Notes: a model not told the origin generated them from the sequence alone. A stretch of 64,000 nucleotides of DNA from Mariniflexile sp044335535 (GCF_044335535.1 NZ_JBIQVZ010000003.1:186001-250000); one strand, 5' to 3'. Shown: positions 14,685-24,350, counted from the first letter of the stretch. Translations and numbers: made by a program.

Positions 14685-16913
14685 ATGACAAGAAAGAAAA
14701 AAAGGAAATCCAAAAAAGGCATTTCCAACCTTACAAATACTATTTTAAGTATTATTAAAAAAGATAGAAATCAAAGTTTTAACTATAAACAAATTGCTGC
14801 TAAATTAGGTGTAACCGATGCTAGTAGTAGAAATCAAATTATAAAAAAGTTAGCTGAGCTTGCAGTAAAAAAAGAAATTGAAGAAGTAGAACGTGGCAAA
14901 TTCAAAGCTGTAATGAATACTGAATACCATACAGGAATTTTAGATTTATATGGAAAAGGTATGGGGTATGTTATTTGTGAAGATTTTGATGATGATGTAT
15001 TTATAGCTTCAAACAATATTAACAAAGCCTTAAATGGAGATGAAGTAGAATTTTATGTTTATAAACGACGTCACCGAGGAAAATTAGAAGGAGAAATTAC
15101 CCAAGTTTTAAAACGTGAAAAAACTGAATATATTGGGGTTATTCAAATTCAAGAAAAGAAGAATTTTGCTTTTGTTATAGCTGATAGCAATAAAATGTAC
15201 AAAGATATTTTTGTACCAATAAATAAAACTTTAAAAGCTGAAGATGGTGATAAAGTTTTAGTAAAAATTGAAGATTGGCCAGAGAATGCCGATTCGCCTT
15301 ATGGTAAAGTTATTCAGGTTTTAGGAAAACCAGGAGATCATAACACTGAAATACATTCTATTTTAGCTGAATATGGCTTGCCTTATGAATTTCCTTATGA
15401 AGTTGAAGACTTTGCTAATAAATTAAATACTTCTATTACTACTGAAGAAATTTCAAAACGTCGTGATATGCGTCAATATTTAACCTTTACTATCGATCCA
15501 AAAGATGCTAAAGATTTTGATGATGCTTTATCTTTTAAGATTTTAAAAAATGGTTTATATGAAATAGGCATTCATATTGCTGATGTATCACATTACGTCC
15601 AAGAAGGAACGGTTTTAGATGATGAGGCTTACGAGCGTGCTACTTCTATTTATTTAGTAGATCGTGTCGTACCTATGCTTCCTGAAGTATTATCAAATAA
15701 TGCATGTTCATTAAGACCTCTTGAAGAAAAATTAACTTTTTCTGCAGTGTTTCAAATGAATGAAAAATGTGAGATAAAAAATGAATGGTTTGGTAGAACG
15801 GTAACCTATAGTGATGCCCGTTTTTCTTATGAAGAAGCACAAGCTATTATAGAAAATAATGTCATCATTCCTGCGAAGGCAGGAATCTCATCAATCAATA
15901 CAAGCATTCCTAAAGAAGTTTCTCTTACTGGAGAAGCTTACAATACCTCACCAGAAATAGCACAAGCTATATTAAAAATGGACGAATTAGCTAAAAAAAT
16001 GCGTGCTAAACGTATGAGTGCTGGTGCTATTTCATTTGATAAAGTAGAAGTAAAGTTTAATTTAGATGAAAATGCAAATCCTGTTGGTGTATTTTTTAAA
16101 ACCAGTAAAGAAGCTAATAAATTAATTGAAGAATTTATGCTATTAGCAAATCGAAAAGTATCGGAGTTTATAGGAAAAAAAGACCCTAAAAAAACTTTTG
16201 TATATCGTATTCATGACGAACCAGATGATAGTAAATTAGCTAATTTACAAGGGATTGTATCTAAATTTGGTTATAAATTAAATTTTAAAGACCGTAAAAC
16301 AACATCAGCGTCACTTAATTATTTACTAAAAGAAGTGAGTGGTAAAAAAGAACAAAATTTAGTAGATACTTTAACAATAAGAAGTATGAGTAAAGCTGAA
16401 TATTCTACTCAAAATATTGGGCATTATGGGTTAGCATTCGATTATTATAGTCATTTTACATCGCCTATTCGTCGTTATCCTGATGTGATGGCACATAGAT
16501 TGTTGCAATATTATTTAGATGGAGGAAAATCGGTTAACGAAGCTGTTTACGAAGAAAAGTGCAATCATTCCAGTAATATGGAAAATTTGGCAACAAAAGC
16601 AGAACGTGATTCTATAAAATACATGCAAATTAAATTTATGCAAGATCATAAAGATGAAAATTTTGTAGGTGTTATTTCAGGTGTAACTGATTGGGGTATT
16701 TATGTAGAAATTATAGTGAACAAATGTGAAGGTATGGTAAGTATTCGTGATATGAAAGATGACCATTATGCGTTTGACCAAGAACAATATGCTATGGTTG
16801 GAAGAAATTCAAAAATGATGTACCAATTAGGCGATGAAGTTATTGTAAAAGTTAAAAATACCGATTTAGTTAAAAAGCACCTTGATTTTAATTTAATAGG
16901 AAAAAATGAATAG
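14685..16913 (+). CDS. rnr: Ribonuclease R
   Basis: 742-residue 3'-5' exoribonuclease that degrades structured RNA. The order is an N-terminal basic and winged-helix region, cold-shock domains (about 85-230), the RNB catalytic domain (about 260-590, with TIDPKDAKDFDDALS holding the metal-binding aspartates and FTSPIRRYPDVMAHR), and a C-terminal S1 domain (FVGVISGVTDWGIYVEI). About residues 391-410 contain VIIPAKAGIS, encoded by the palindrome at 15867-15886. This is an inserted repetitive element kept in frame, lying in a loop of the RNB domain. The remaining sequence is intact. Confidence 0.96.
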   Translation: MTRKKKRKSKKGISNLTNTILSIIKKDRNQSFNYKQIAAKLGVTDASSRNQIIKKLAELAVKKEIEEVERGKFKAVMNTEYHTGILDLYGKGMGYVICEDFDDDVFIASNNINKALNGDEVEFYVYKRRHRGKLEGEITQVLKREKTEYIGVIQIQEKKNFAFVIADSNKMYKDIFVPINKTLKAEDGDKVLVKIEDWPENADSPYGKVIQVLGKPGDHNTEIHSILAEYGLPYEFPYEVEDFANKLNTSITTEEISKRRDMRQYLTFTIDPKDAKDFDDALSFKILKNGLYEIGIHIADVSHYVQEGTVLDDEAYERATSIYLVDRVVPMLPEVLSNNACSLRPLEEKLTFSAVFQMNEKCEIKNEWFGRTVTYSDARFSYEEAQAIIENNVIIPAKAGISSINTSIPKEVSLTGEAYNTSPEIAQAILKMDELAKKMRAKRMSAGAISFDKVEVKFNLDENANPVGVFFKTSKEANKLIEEFMLLANRKVSEFIGKKDPKKTFVYRIHDEPDDSKLANLQGIVSKFGYKLNFKDRKTTSASLNYLLKEVSGKKEQNLVDTLTIRSMSKAEYSTQNIGHYGLAFDYYSHFTSPIRRYPDVMAHRLLQYYLDGGKSVNEAVYEEKCNHSSNMENLATKAERDSIKYMQIKFMQDHKDENFVGVISGVTDWGIYVEIIVNKCEGMVSIRDMKDDHYAFDQEQYAMVGRNSKMMYQLGDEVIVKVKNTDLVKKHLDFNLIGKNE
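15861..15890. repeat. Palindromic repeat inserted in frame in rnr
   Basis: Bases 15867-15874 (ATTCCTGC) and 15879-15886 (GCAGGAAT) form a hairpin around GAAG. The sequence CATTCCTGCGAAGGCAGGAA is of a type I recall as an interspersed palindromic repeat, translated as the recurring peptide IPAKAGI. Here it lies within the coding frame of RNase R. Confidence 0.75.
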
Positions 16914-16968
16914 TTTTTAAAAAGGGAATAATTATTGATAAAAAACGTTCTAACTAAAAATAATAAAA

Positions 16969-17643
16969 ATGAAACGTATTATCTTATTAGCGATTATCTT
17001 AGTATCAGCAACAACTTTAGCTCAAAAGCAAATTGAAAAAACCATAGGAGAATTCAATGAACTTAAGGTTTATGATTTAATAGAAGTTGAATTGGTAAAA
17101 TCCAATGAAAACAAGGTTATTATTACAGGTCAAAACAATCAAAATGTTGTAATAAATAACAAAAATGGCACTTTAAAGATTAAGATGAAATTTGAAGAAA
17201 TTTTTGATGGCAATAACACAAAAGTTATGTTGCATTACAAATCTTTAGACATAATAGATGTGAATGAAGGTTCAAAAGTATATGGAAAAGATACAATCAA
17301 ACAGTTTGAAATAGATTTAAGAGCCCAAGAAGGTGGTAGTATTGAAGTGCCATTAGAGGTTAAATATGCTAATATAAAAGCTGTGACAGGAGGAAGTATT
17401 AAAGCAACAGGTATTTCTAAATCACAAAAAGTGTCATTACTTACAGGAGGGATTTATAGAGGGGAAAATCTTAATACAGACACAACCGAAGTATCTATAA
17501 ATGCAGCTGGTGAATCATATGTAAAAGTATCAAAATTAGTGGATGTTAAAATAAGAGCAGGAGGTGATGTTTTTATTTATGGAAACCCAGAAACTGTTAA
17601 TGAAAGCAAAGTTTTAGGTGGACGTATAAAACGAATGGAATAG
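16969..17643 (+). CDS. DUF2807 (head GIN domain) protein
   Basis: 224-residue exported protein with a signal peptide (MKRIILLAIILVSATTLAQ) and a right-handed beta-repeat body typical of putative auto-transporter adhesin head GIN domains. The pattern is alternating short strands and glycine/asparagine turns, for example GEFNELKVYDLIEVELVKS, VTGGSIKATG and VKIRAGGDVFIYG. The role is not established; such proteins are common in Bacteroidota envelopes. It follows rnr by about 55 bases and ends at a strong terminator. Confidence 0.85.
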   Translation: MKRIILLAIILVSATTLAQKQIEKTIGEFNELKVYDLIEVELVKSNENKVIITGQNNQNVVINNKNGTLKIKMKFEEIFDGNNTKVMLHYKSLDIIDVNEGSKVYGKDTIKQFEIDLRAQEGGSIEVPLEVKYANIKAVTGGSIKATGISKSQKVSLLTGGIYRGENLNTDTTEVSINAAGESYVKVSKLVDVKIRAGGDVFIYGNPETVNESKVLGGRIKRME

Positions 17644-17666
17644 TTTAAAAAAATTAAAATTAATAG

Positions 17667-17700
17667 AAAACCCATTGCTTGCAATGGGTTTTTGTTTTTT
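17667..17700 (+). terminator. Rho-independent terminator
   Basis: Stem CCCATTG/CAATGGG (17671-17677 with 17682-17688), extended by A/T pairs, followed by a T-rich run. It lies 24 bases after the DUF2807 stop. Confidence 0.88.
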
Positions 17701-17791
17701 ATTACGGTCATTTTAAATGATTAAATGGTATAAAAGAAGCCATAAAGTTTTAAAATATTTCTTTACTTTGTCTTAAACCTTCACAAATATT

Positions 17792-18472
17792 ATGTTTGAT
17801 GACATTTTAGCGGCAATTCCTTTTGGAATTATTTTGGCTTTTACAATAGGACCCGTATTCTTTGTACTTCTTGAAACTAGTGCTACCAAAGGATTTAGAA
17901 GCGCTTTAATCTTTGATTGTGGTGTTATGTTAGCAGATATAATATTCATTTTAGTAGCATTTTTTAGTACCAGCAAACTACTTGAAAAAATTAAAGACGA
18001 TCCTAGTTTTTTAATATTTGGAGGTGTTTTATTAGTTACCTATGGCTTTATTTCATTCATAAAAACATCAAAATCGTTTCGGGATATTGTTAAAGAATAT
18101 CATAAAATTGAAATAAAAAAGGGCTATGGAAAATTATTTTTAAAAGGATTTTTACTCAATTTTATTAACATCGGTGTTTTATTAGGATGGGTGGCGTTTA
18201 TTGTGATAGCTAATTCCATTACAAGCTCAAAAGATGGTGTTTTGGTATTTTTAAGCACTATTTTAATAGTTTACTTTTTAATTGATTTAATTAAAATAGT
18301 TATAGCAAAAAAACTAAAGAGCAGACTAACACCTCGTATCATATTTAAAACAAAAAAAATAATTGCTTTGGTAATATTAGGCTTTGGCTTTATACTTTTA
18401 GTTCAAGGATTTTTTCCAAAAGAAAAGGAACTTCTAAAAGAAAAATTAGAAAAGATAAGTCCTTTAAAATAA
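17792..18472 (+). CDS. LysE family translocator
   Basis: 226-residue inner-membrane protein of the LysE/RhtB amino-acid exporter superfamily. It has about six hydrophobic segments and the family's N-terminal signature (IPFGIILAFTIGPVFFVLLETSATKGFRSA, residues about 8-36), followed by FLLNFINIGVLLGWVAF. The substrate cannot be read from the sequence. It is monocistronic: a terminator precedes it and a hairpin shared with the tRNA gene follows it. Confidence 0.9.
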   Translation: MFDDILAAIPFGIILAFTIGPVFFVLLETSATKGFRSALIFDCGVMLADIIFILVAFFSTSKLLEKIKDDPSFLIFGGVLLVTYGFISFIKTSKSFRDIVKEYHKIEIKKGYGKLFLKGFLLNFINIGVLLGWVAFIVIANSITSSKDGVLVFLSTILIVYFLIDLIKIVIAKKLKSRLTPRIIFKTKKIIALVILGFGFILLVQGFFPKEKELLKEKLEKISPLK

Positions 18473-18503
18473 AAAAGCTTCTAGAGTTATCCAGAAGCTT
18501 TTT
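18472..18503. terminator. Bidirectional terminator between the LysE gene and tRNA-Cys
   Basis: Perfect stem AAAAAGCTTCT/AGAAGCTTTTT (18472-18482 with 18493-18503) around a 10-base loop. It can serve the plus-strand transporter gene and the minus-strand tRNA. Confidence 0.85.
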
Positions 18504-18504
18504 G

Positions 18505-18575
18505 AGGTGTCGAGCGGATTCGAACCGCTGTAGCAGCTTTTGCAGAGCTGAGCCTAGCCACTCGGCCACGACACC
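18505..18575 (-). tRNA. tRNA-Cys (GCA)
   Basis: Full cloverleaf on the minus strand: acceptor stem GGTGTCG/CGACACC, D arm TGGCCGAGTGGCTAGGC, anticodon loop CTGCAAA with anticodon GCA, and T arm GCGGTTCGAATCCGC. The discriminator base is T (U) and no CCA is encoded. Confidence 0.96.
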
Positions 18576-18625
18576 TTAATGGTGTTGCAAATGTAAAAAA
18601 AAATAACACTTTTTAATAGTTAAAA

Positions 18626-18988
<363 letters not shown>

Positions 18989-19018
18989 GTTAAGCAGTTT
19001 TAAGTCGGTAAAATTACC

Positions 19019-19026
19019 TAATTTTG
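19019..19026 (+). promoter_or_regulatory. Possible -7 element (TAATTTTG) for glnS
   Basis: Fits TAnnTTTG in the folB-glnS divergent gap, about 40 bases before the glnS ATG at 19067. Confidence 0.35.
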
Positions 19027-19066
19027 CACAATATTTTTGTTTAATTATCTATTGCGATACATTTTT

Positions 19067-21070
19067 ATGTCTGAAGAAAGAAAACCACTTAACTTTTTAG
19101 AGCAAATTATAGAAGAAGATCTGGCTAATGGCATGCCAAAAAACAAATTACGTTTTCGTTTTCCACCAGAACCAAATGGGTATTTGCACATTGGACATAC
19201 AAAAGCTATTGGTATTAGTTTTGGTTTAGGTGAAAAATACAACGCACCGGTAAATCTTCGTTTTGATGATACCAATCCTGCAAAGGAAGAACAGGAATAT
19301 GTAGATGCTATTAAAGAAGATGTATCTTGGTTAGGGTATAAGTGGGATAAAGAATTGTTTTCTTCTGATTATTTTCAACAACTATATGATTGGGCTGTTT
19401 TATTTATAAAAGAAGGGAAAGCTTATGTAGATTCGCAATCTAGCGAAGCTATGGCAGAACAAAAAGGAACTCCAACGCAACCTGGAGTTGATGGTCCTTA
19501 CAGAAATAGAAGTGTTGCAGAAAATTTAGATTTATTTGAACGCATGAAAGCGGGTGAATTTGAAGAAGGTGAACATATTTTGCGCGCCAAAATAGATATG
19601 CAACACCCTAACATGCTTATGCGTGACCCTATTATGTATCGTATTTTAAAGAAGCATCATCATAGAACGGGTAACGATTGGTGTATTTACCCTATGTACG
19701 ATTGGACACATGGTGAAAGCGATTATATTGAACAAATTTCACATTCGTTATGTTCATTAGAATTTAAACCTCATAGAGAACTTTACGATTGGTTTTTAGA
19801 CCAAGTAATAGATCCTAATTTAGTGAGACCAAAACAACGTGAGTTTGCACGTTTAAATTTAAGTTACACCATTATGAGTAAGCGTAAGCTACTTAAATTG
19901 GTTGAAGATGGTATTGTAAAAGGATGGGATGACCCACGTATGCCAACCATTTCGGGATTACGTCGTAGAGGTTATACACCAAATGCTTTAAGAAAGTTTG
20001 TTGAAACTGTTGGGGTAGCTAAACGTGATAACGTTATTGATGTATCACTTTTGGAATTTTGTATTCGTGAAGACTTAAACAAAACAGCACCGCGGGTTAT
20101 GGCTGTTTTAGATCCTATAAAACTGGTTATTACAAATTATTCAGAAGAAAAAGAGGAGTGGCTAGAAGCAGAAAACAATCAAGAAGATGAGAGTGCAGGA
20201 TATAGAAAAGTACCTTTTTCACGTGAGTTGTATATTGAAAAAGAAGACTTTAAAGAAGAAGCTGGCAGTAAGTTTTTTAGATTAAAGTTAGGTGGTGAAG
20301 TGCGTCTTAAAAATGCCTACATAATAAAAGCAGAGTCTGTTGTAAAAGACGTAAAAGGAAACATTACGGAAATACATGGTACCTATTCTGAAGATACATC
20401 CAAAAAAGTAAAAGGAACATTGCATTGGGTATCTATTAAACATGCTATAAAAGCTGAAGTTAGAGAATACGACCGGTTATTTATGGACGAAGCTCCAGAC
20501 AGTCATGAAGATAAAGATTTTATGGAATTTTTAAATCCAAATTCCCTAAAAACAATCGATGCTTTTGTTGAACCCAGTTTATTAAATGCCAAAGTAGGCG
20601 AGCGGTTTCAGTTTCAACGATTAGGTTATTTTAATGTGGATCTCGATTCATCTTCTAATAAACTCATATTCAACAAAACTGTTGGATTGCGAGATACTTG
20701 GGCAAAACAAGAAACGGCTCATAAAGCTGAAAATAAACCTGTTCAACAGAATAGTTCCAATGCACAGCCACAACGCAAAGCCATTGACGTTGTTCAGCAA
20801 TTAGGAAAGAAATACACCAATTTACCAGAAGCAAAACAACTTAAAGCAAAGGCAGAAATCCAAGAATTAGCTAAAAATATAAGTTACGATGAGTTACAGC
20901 CACTTTTTAACACCGCAGCAAAAAAAGTGGGGACTCGTATTGCTACTATGATTGTTTTAGGTGTTTTAGTTAAAAACGGATTAGAAAAAAATGCAGAGGT
21001 GAATGATTTTATTAGTAAAGCTCTGGAAGACTCCAACACTCTTTTGGTTGAAGAAGCTAAAGCAGTTTAG
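19067..21070 (+). CDS. glnS: Glutaminyl-tRNA synthetase
   Basis: Class I synthetase charging tRNA-Gln. I use the ATG at 19067 (MSEERKPLNF), the usual GlnRS beginning; a TTG at 19037 would add ten non-conserved residues. The ATP-binding HIGH motif appears in PEPNGYLHIGHTKA and the KMSKS-type loop as IMSKRKL. The body continues through the anticodon-binding beta-barrels. About 120 extra C-terminal residues (from about 560) contain a helical GatB/YqeY-type domain (LNISYDELQPLF-like helices, TRIATMIVLGVLVKNG), giving 667 residues compared with about 550 in E. coli. Confidence 0.96.
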   Translation: MSEERKPLNFLEQIIEEDLANGMPKNKLRFRFPPEPNGYLHIGHTKAIGISFGLGEKYNAPVNLRFDDTNPAKEEQEYVDAIKEDVSWLGYKWDKELFSSDYFQQLYDWAVLFIKEGKAYVDSQSSEAMAEQKGTPTQPGVDGPYRNRSVAENLDLFERMKAGEFEEGEHILRAKIDMQHPNMLMRDPIMYRILKKHHHRTGNDWCIYPMYDWTHGESDYIEQISHSLCSLEFKPHRELYDWFLDQVIDPNLVRPKQREFARLNLSYTIMSKRKLLKLVEDGIVKGWDDPRMPTISGLRRRGYTPNALRKFVETVGVAKRDNVIDVSLLEFCIREDLNKTAPRVMAVLDPIKLVITNYSEEKEEWLEAENNQEDESAGYRKVPFSRELYIEKEDFKEEAGSKFFRLKLGGEVRLKNAYIIKAESVVKDVKGNITEIHGTYSEDTSKKVKGTLHWVSIKHAIKAEVREYDRLFMDEAPDSHEDKDFMEFLNPNSLKTIDAFVEPSLLNAKVGERFQFQRLGYFNVDLDSSSNKLIFNKTVGLRDTWAKQETAHKAENKPVQQNSSNAQPQRKAIDVVQQLGKKYTNLPEAKQLKAKAEIQELAKNISYDELQPLFNTAAKKVGTRIATMIVLGVLVKNGLEKNAEVNDFISKALEDSNTLLVEEAKAV

Positions 21071-21150
21071 TTATTTTTTCAAATCATTTAAAATGAATTA
21101 TTTATTGTTATTTTAATTATATTTATAGCCTAACTTTAACTAAAATAATT

Positions 21151-21636
21151 ATGGATTTTTTTAACATTTTCGCAATTCTAGTTGCAGCAATTTCTGCATT
21201 GGTTATTGGATTTATTTGGTACAACCCTAAAGTATTTGGTACGGCTTGGATGCAAGCGGCCGACATGACTGAAGAAAAAATGAAAGGTGCTAACATGGTT
21301 AAAATTTTTGGCTTAGCATTGCTTTTTGCCTTTTTATTAGCTACAGCACTACCAGGAATTGTTATTCATCAAATGGGGGCATTAAGTTTAGTAGGTGGAG
21401 ATTCTGTCAATGCCTTACCTTCTTATGAAGCTTTTATGTTAGATTATTCCGAAGCTTTTAGAACCTTTAAACATGGTGTTTTACATGGTGTTATCGTAGG
21501 TGTTTTTATTGCTTTACCTATTTTGGGTACTAATGCTTTATTTGAACGTAAAAGTGCGAAGTATATTCTTATAAATGCAGGTTATTGGATAGTAACACTT
21601 GGTATCATGGGAGGCATTATCTGTGCTTGGAAATAA
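21151..21636 (+). CDS. DUF1761 domain-containing membrane protein
   Basis: 161-residue integral membrane protein with four hydrophobic segments. The N-terminal stretch (ALVIGFIWYNPKVFGTAWM) is typical of DUF1761, followed by an EEKMKGANM loop, a central helix, FKHGVLHGVIVGVFIALPIL and a C-terminal helix with WIVTLGIMGGII. The function is unknown. It is monocistronic and ends at a terminator. Confidence 0.85.
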   Translation: MDFFNIFAILVAAISALVIGFIWYNPKVFGTAWMQAADMTEEKMKGANMVKIFGLALLFAFLLATALPGIVIHQMGALSLVGGDSVNALPSYEAFMLDYSEAFRTFKHGVLHGVIVGVFIALPILGTNALFERKSAKYILINAGYWIVTLGIMGGIICAWK

Positions 21637-21660
21637 ATTTTGTAAATTTTTAAATAAAAT

Positions 21661-21693
21661 AAAGACTGAAGTGTTTTAACTTCGGTCTTTTTT
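21661..21693 (+). terminator. Rho-independent terminator
   Basis: Stem AAAGACTGAAG/CTTCGGTCTTT (21661-21671 with 21680-21690, one G:T pair) followed by T residues, just after the DUF1761 gene. Confidence 0.85.
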
Positions 21694-21703
21694 ATTCTAA
21701 CTT

Positions 21704-22861
21704 TTGAAATCATTTCAAGTTTATCATTCTGTTGCAAACCTTCCCAATTCGTGGGACAGCATTGTTATGCACGATATTTTTTTACAATCTTCTTATCTAA
21801 AAGCACTTGAAGATGCATCGCCCAATAACATTCAATTTTTTTATGTTGGAATTTTTGATGAAAATAAATTAGTAGGAGTAGCCATCATACAACGGGTGCA
21901 GTTGTATCTAAAAGATATGTTTAGAACCATCAATGTTTCTTGTTTAAAAGGATTTTTTCGTGATGTTGTTTCAAAAATATTAAAAGGAAATATTCTAGTA
22001 GTCGGTAACTTAACGCATACAGGTCAACATGGGGTGTTTTTTCAAAAGAAAAACATATCACATACTGTTTATTTGAATTTGGTTTATGAAGCTTTAGAAG
22101 TGATTAAAAATAAAATTAAAGCCAACCAAAATAAAACCATACGTGCTGTCATGTTTAAAGATTATTTTCTAGATGACACAATTCATTTAGAAACCGATTT
22201 TTTCAACAATCATAAACTACATAAAGTTAAAGTACAACCTAATATGATTTTGAAGCTTCAACCAAATTGGTTAAACTTTAACGATTACGTAGCTTCATTA
22301 AACAAAAAGTACAAAAGACGTTATAAAACGGCCAGAACGAAGTTGAATGGTATAGAATGTTCAGAATTAAGTTTAGAAGCCGTTAAAGCTCATTCTAATA
22401 GCTTACACGCGCTTTATTTAAATGTTTCTAACAATGCTAAGTTTAATACGTTTATACTACCAAAAAATCATTTTTATAATTTAAAACTTGAGCTGCAAGA
22501 TAATTTTAAGGTTTTTGGATATTATTTGAATGACGAACTCATTGGTTTTTTTACTTTAATAGCGAATGAAAAACACCTTGAAACTTATTTTTTGGGGTAT
22601 GATGAAGCACATCAATATAAAAATCAGTTATACTTAAATATGCTTTATAGTATGTTGGAATTTGGAATTGACACTAATTTCAAAACAGTGGTTTATGCTA
22701 GAACCGCTATGGAAATTAAAAGTTCGGTTGGTGCTAAACCAGAACCTATGGAGGTTTATATAAAACACACCAATAGTTTAATAAATGCGGTATTAAAGCA
22801 GGTATTTAAGTTAATGAACCCAAAACAAAATTGGCAAGAACGCCATCCGTTTATAAATTAA
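21704..22861 (+). CDS. GNAT/FemAB-like acyltransferase-fold protein
   Basis: 385 residues resembling the BioF2/FemAB-like GNAT proteins of Flavobacteriaceae. The C-terminal half shows NKKYKRRYKTARTKLNGIE, a GYYLNDELIGFFTLI strand pair and LETYFLGYDEAHQYKNQLYLNMLY, the pattern of a peptidoglycan- or peptide-aminoacyl GNAT domain. The substrate is unknown. The start is a TTG at 21704, chosen because the following residues look like folded sequence; no upstream ATG exists in frame. It is separated from the DUF1761 gene by a terminator. Confidence 0.7.
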   Translation: MKSFQVYHSVANLPNSWDSIVMHDIFLQSSYLKALEDASPNNIQFFYVGIFDENKLVGVAIIQRVQLYLKDMFRTINVSCLKGFFRDVVSKILKGNILVVGNLTHTGQHGVFFQKKNISHTVYLNLVYEALEVIKNKIKANQNKTIRAVMFKDYFLDDTIHLETDFFNNHKLHKVKVQPNMILKLQPNWLNFNDYVASLNKKYKRRYKTARTKLNGIECSELSLEAVKAHSNSLHALYLNVSNNAKFNTFILPKNHFYNLKLELQDNFKVFGYYLNDELIGFFTLIANEKHLETYFLGYDEAHQYKNQLYLNMLYSMLEFGIDTNFKTVVYARTAMEIKSSVGAKPEPMEVYIKHTNSLINAVLKQVFKLMNPKQNWQERHPFIN

Positions 22862-22955
22862 AGCTAAGATGATATAAGACATAAATAATTTTTTATAGCT
22901 CATTTTATTTTAGTAATTCAAGTTTTTGTTTTATTAAAAATGAATTATCAGGAAC

Positions 22956-23156
22956 ATGAAAGCCAATTTACTTTTAGAAATATCAAATATTACCTTGGAA
23001 ATTGAAACAAATTATCCTGAGTTATATCAATATTTAGATGAAAACCCTATTACGATTCCAAGTGAAGATAATTTAAATGTTGATGATAATTCGTTAAAAA
23101 ATTATTTAGAAACCTTAAAGATCATGCTTAAAAAACATAAAGAAGAACATTCATAA
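22956..23156 (+). CDS. Small conserved acidic protein, function unknown
   Basis: 66-residue acidic protein (MKANLLLEISNITLEIETNYPELYQYLDENPITIP and a basic C-terminus). No domain is recognised. The ATG has a normal upstream gap, the composition is like a real protein, and a strong terminator follows at 23158. This supports a genuine gene of the kind often found near FemAB-like genes in flavobacteria. Confidence 0.65.
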   Translation: MKANLLLEISNITLEIETNYPELYQYLDENPITIPSEDNLNVDDNSLKNYLETLKIMLKKHKEEHS

Positions 23157-23157
23157 A

Positions 23158-23192
23158 AAAAGCCTCATAAAGATTTAATTTATGAGGCTTTT
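23158..23192. terminator. Bidirectional terminator
   Basis: Perfect stem AAAAGCCTCATAAA/TTTATGAGGCTTTT (23158-23171 with 23179-23192). It lies between a plus-strand small gene and the minus-strand SPFH gene and can serve both. Confidence 0.88.
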
Positions 23193-23209
23193 GATAATTT
23201 TTAATAAAG

Positions 23210-24130
23210 TTATTCTTTTTTCTTTTTACTGGCTTTCATGGCTTCACCAATTTGGTTGCTTGCTGTAAAACTAGCCACCATATCGTTCAGCATATTACTC
23301 CCAGCCTGAGGCGAATTTGGTAGTAAAATAAGATTACTATTCGTTTCGCTACCAATGGCTTGTAACGTATCATAATGTTGTGTAACCACAATTAAAGCAG
23401 ATGCTTCTTGGCTGTTGATTCCAACACGGTTTAAAACATCTACGGATTCTTCCAAACCACGTGCAATTTCACGACGTTGGTCGGCAATACCTTGACCTTG
23501 CAAACGTTTGCTTTCAGCTTCCGCTTTTGCTTTTTCAACGATTAAAATACGTGCTGCATCCCCTTCATACTGTGCTGCAGTTTTTTCTCTATCGGCAGCA
23601 TTAATGCGGTTCATGGCTGCTTTTACTTGTGCATCGGGATCAATATCGGTTACAAGGGTTTTAATAATGTCAAAACCATAATCAAGCATAGCATCATTTA
23701 GTTCTGCTTTTACCGCTAATGCAATATCGTCTTTTTTCACAAACACATCATCTAACTTCATTTTTGGTACTTCGGCACGTACCACATCAAATACATAACT
23801 GGTAATTTGATCGTGTGGATAATCCAATTTATAAAATGCATCATATACCTTTTGGGTTAAAACACGATATTGTACAGATACTTTTAGTCGCACAAACACA
23901 TCGTCTAAAGTTTTGGTTTCAATAATAACATCCAATTGCTGAATTTTTAAGCTTAATCTGCCAGCAACTTTATCGACTAATGGGATTTTTAATTGTAAAC
24001 CAGAGTGTCGAATCACTTGAAACTTACCGAAACGCTCAATGATAGCTGCGGTTTGTTGTTTAACAATAAAGAAGGACGAAATTAAAATAACGAGTCCTAA
24101 AAAAATAAAAGGGTAAACTAAAAAGCTCAT
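23210..24130 (-). CDS. SPFH/stomatin-like membrane protein
   Basis: 306-residue Band 7 protein. An N-terminal transmembrane segment (residues about 5-22) is followed by the SPFH domain (AAIIERFGKFQVIRHSGLQLKIP, QYRVLTQKVYDAFYKL) and a helical region with EKAKAEAESKRLQGQG. A C-terminal conserved stretch has HYDTLQAIG and ILLPNSPQ. It resembles QmcA/slipin proteins that scaffold membrane microdomains or membrane proteases. The lysine-rich tail ends KKKKE. No NfeD partner is next to it. Confidence 0.9.
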   Translation of the reverse strand: MSFLVYPFIFLGLVILISSFFIVKQQTAAIIERFGKFQVIRHSGLQLKIPLVDKVAGRLSLKIQQLDVIIETKTLDDVFVRLKVSVQYRVLTQKVYDAFYKLDYPHDQITSYVFDVVRAEVPKMKLDDVFVKKDDIALAVKAELNDAMLDYGFDIIKTLVTDIDPDAQVKAAMNRINAADREKTAAQYEGDAARILIVEKAKAEAESKRLQGQGIADQRREIARGLEESVDVLNRVGINSQEASALIVVTQHYDTLQAIGSETNSNLILLPNSPQAGSNMLNDMVASFTASNQIGEAMKASKKKKE

Positions 24131-24176
24131 AATATTTTTGATTAAAAATGGTTAAAAAATGATACTTACTAAATTG

Positions 24177-24338
24177 AGAGACTGTTTAAGTTTTATCCTT
24201 TGGCTCTTTTATGTGCCTTTTTCAGCCATACATCAGCTATTTTTCGGTACATAGCTATGGCTATGAATCTCAAAATACCTTGGTTTGACAAAAAAATACC
24301 CTATAAAACATTCCAAAAACAAAATTTAAACAGTCTCT
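24177..24338. repeat. Miniature inverted-repeat element with AGAGACTGTTTAA ends
   Basis: 162-base element. The left end AGAGACTGTTTAAG (24177-24190) and right end TTAAACAGTCTCT (24326-24338) form a 13-base perfect terminal inverted repeat. It encodes no protein. It lies between the divergent SPFH gene and the outer-membrane protein gene, immediately upstream of the latter's -7 promoter element. Confidence 0.85.
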
Positions 24339-24342
24339 GAGT

Positions 24343-24350
24343 TATATTTG
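24343..24350 (+). promoter_or_regulatory. Possible -7 element (TATATTTG)
   Basis: Fits TAnnTTTG, begins 5 bases after the inverted-repeat element and 32 bases before the ATG at 24375. Any -33 element would therefore lie inside the repeat. Confidence 0.45.
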
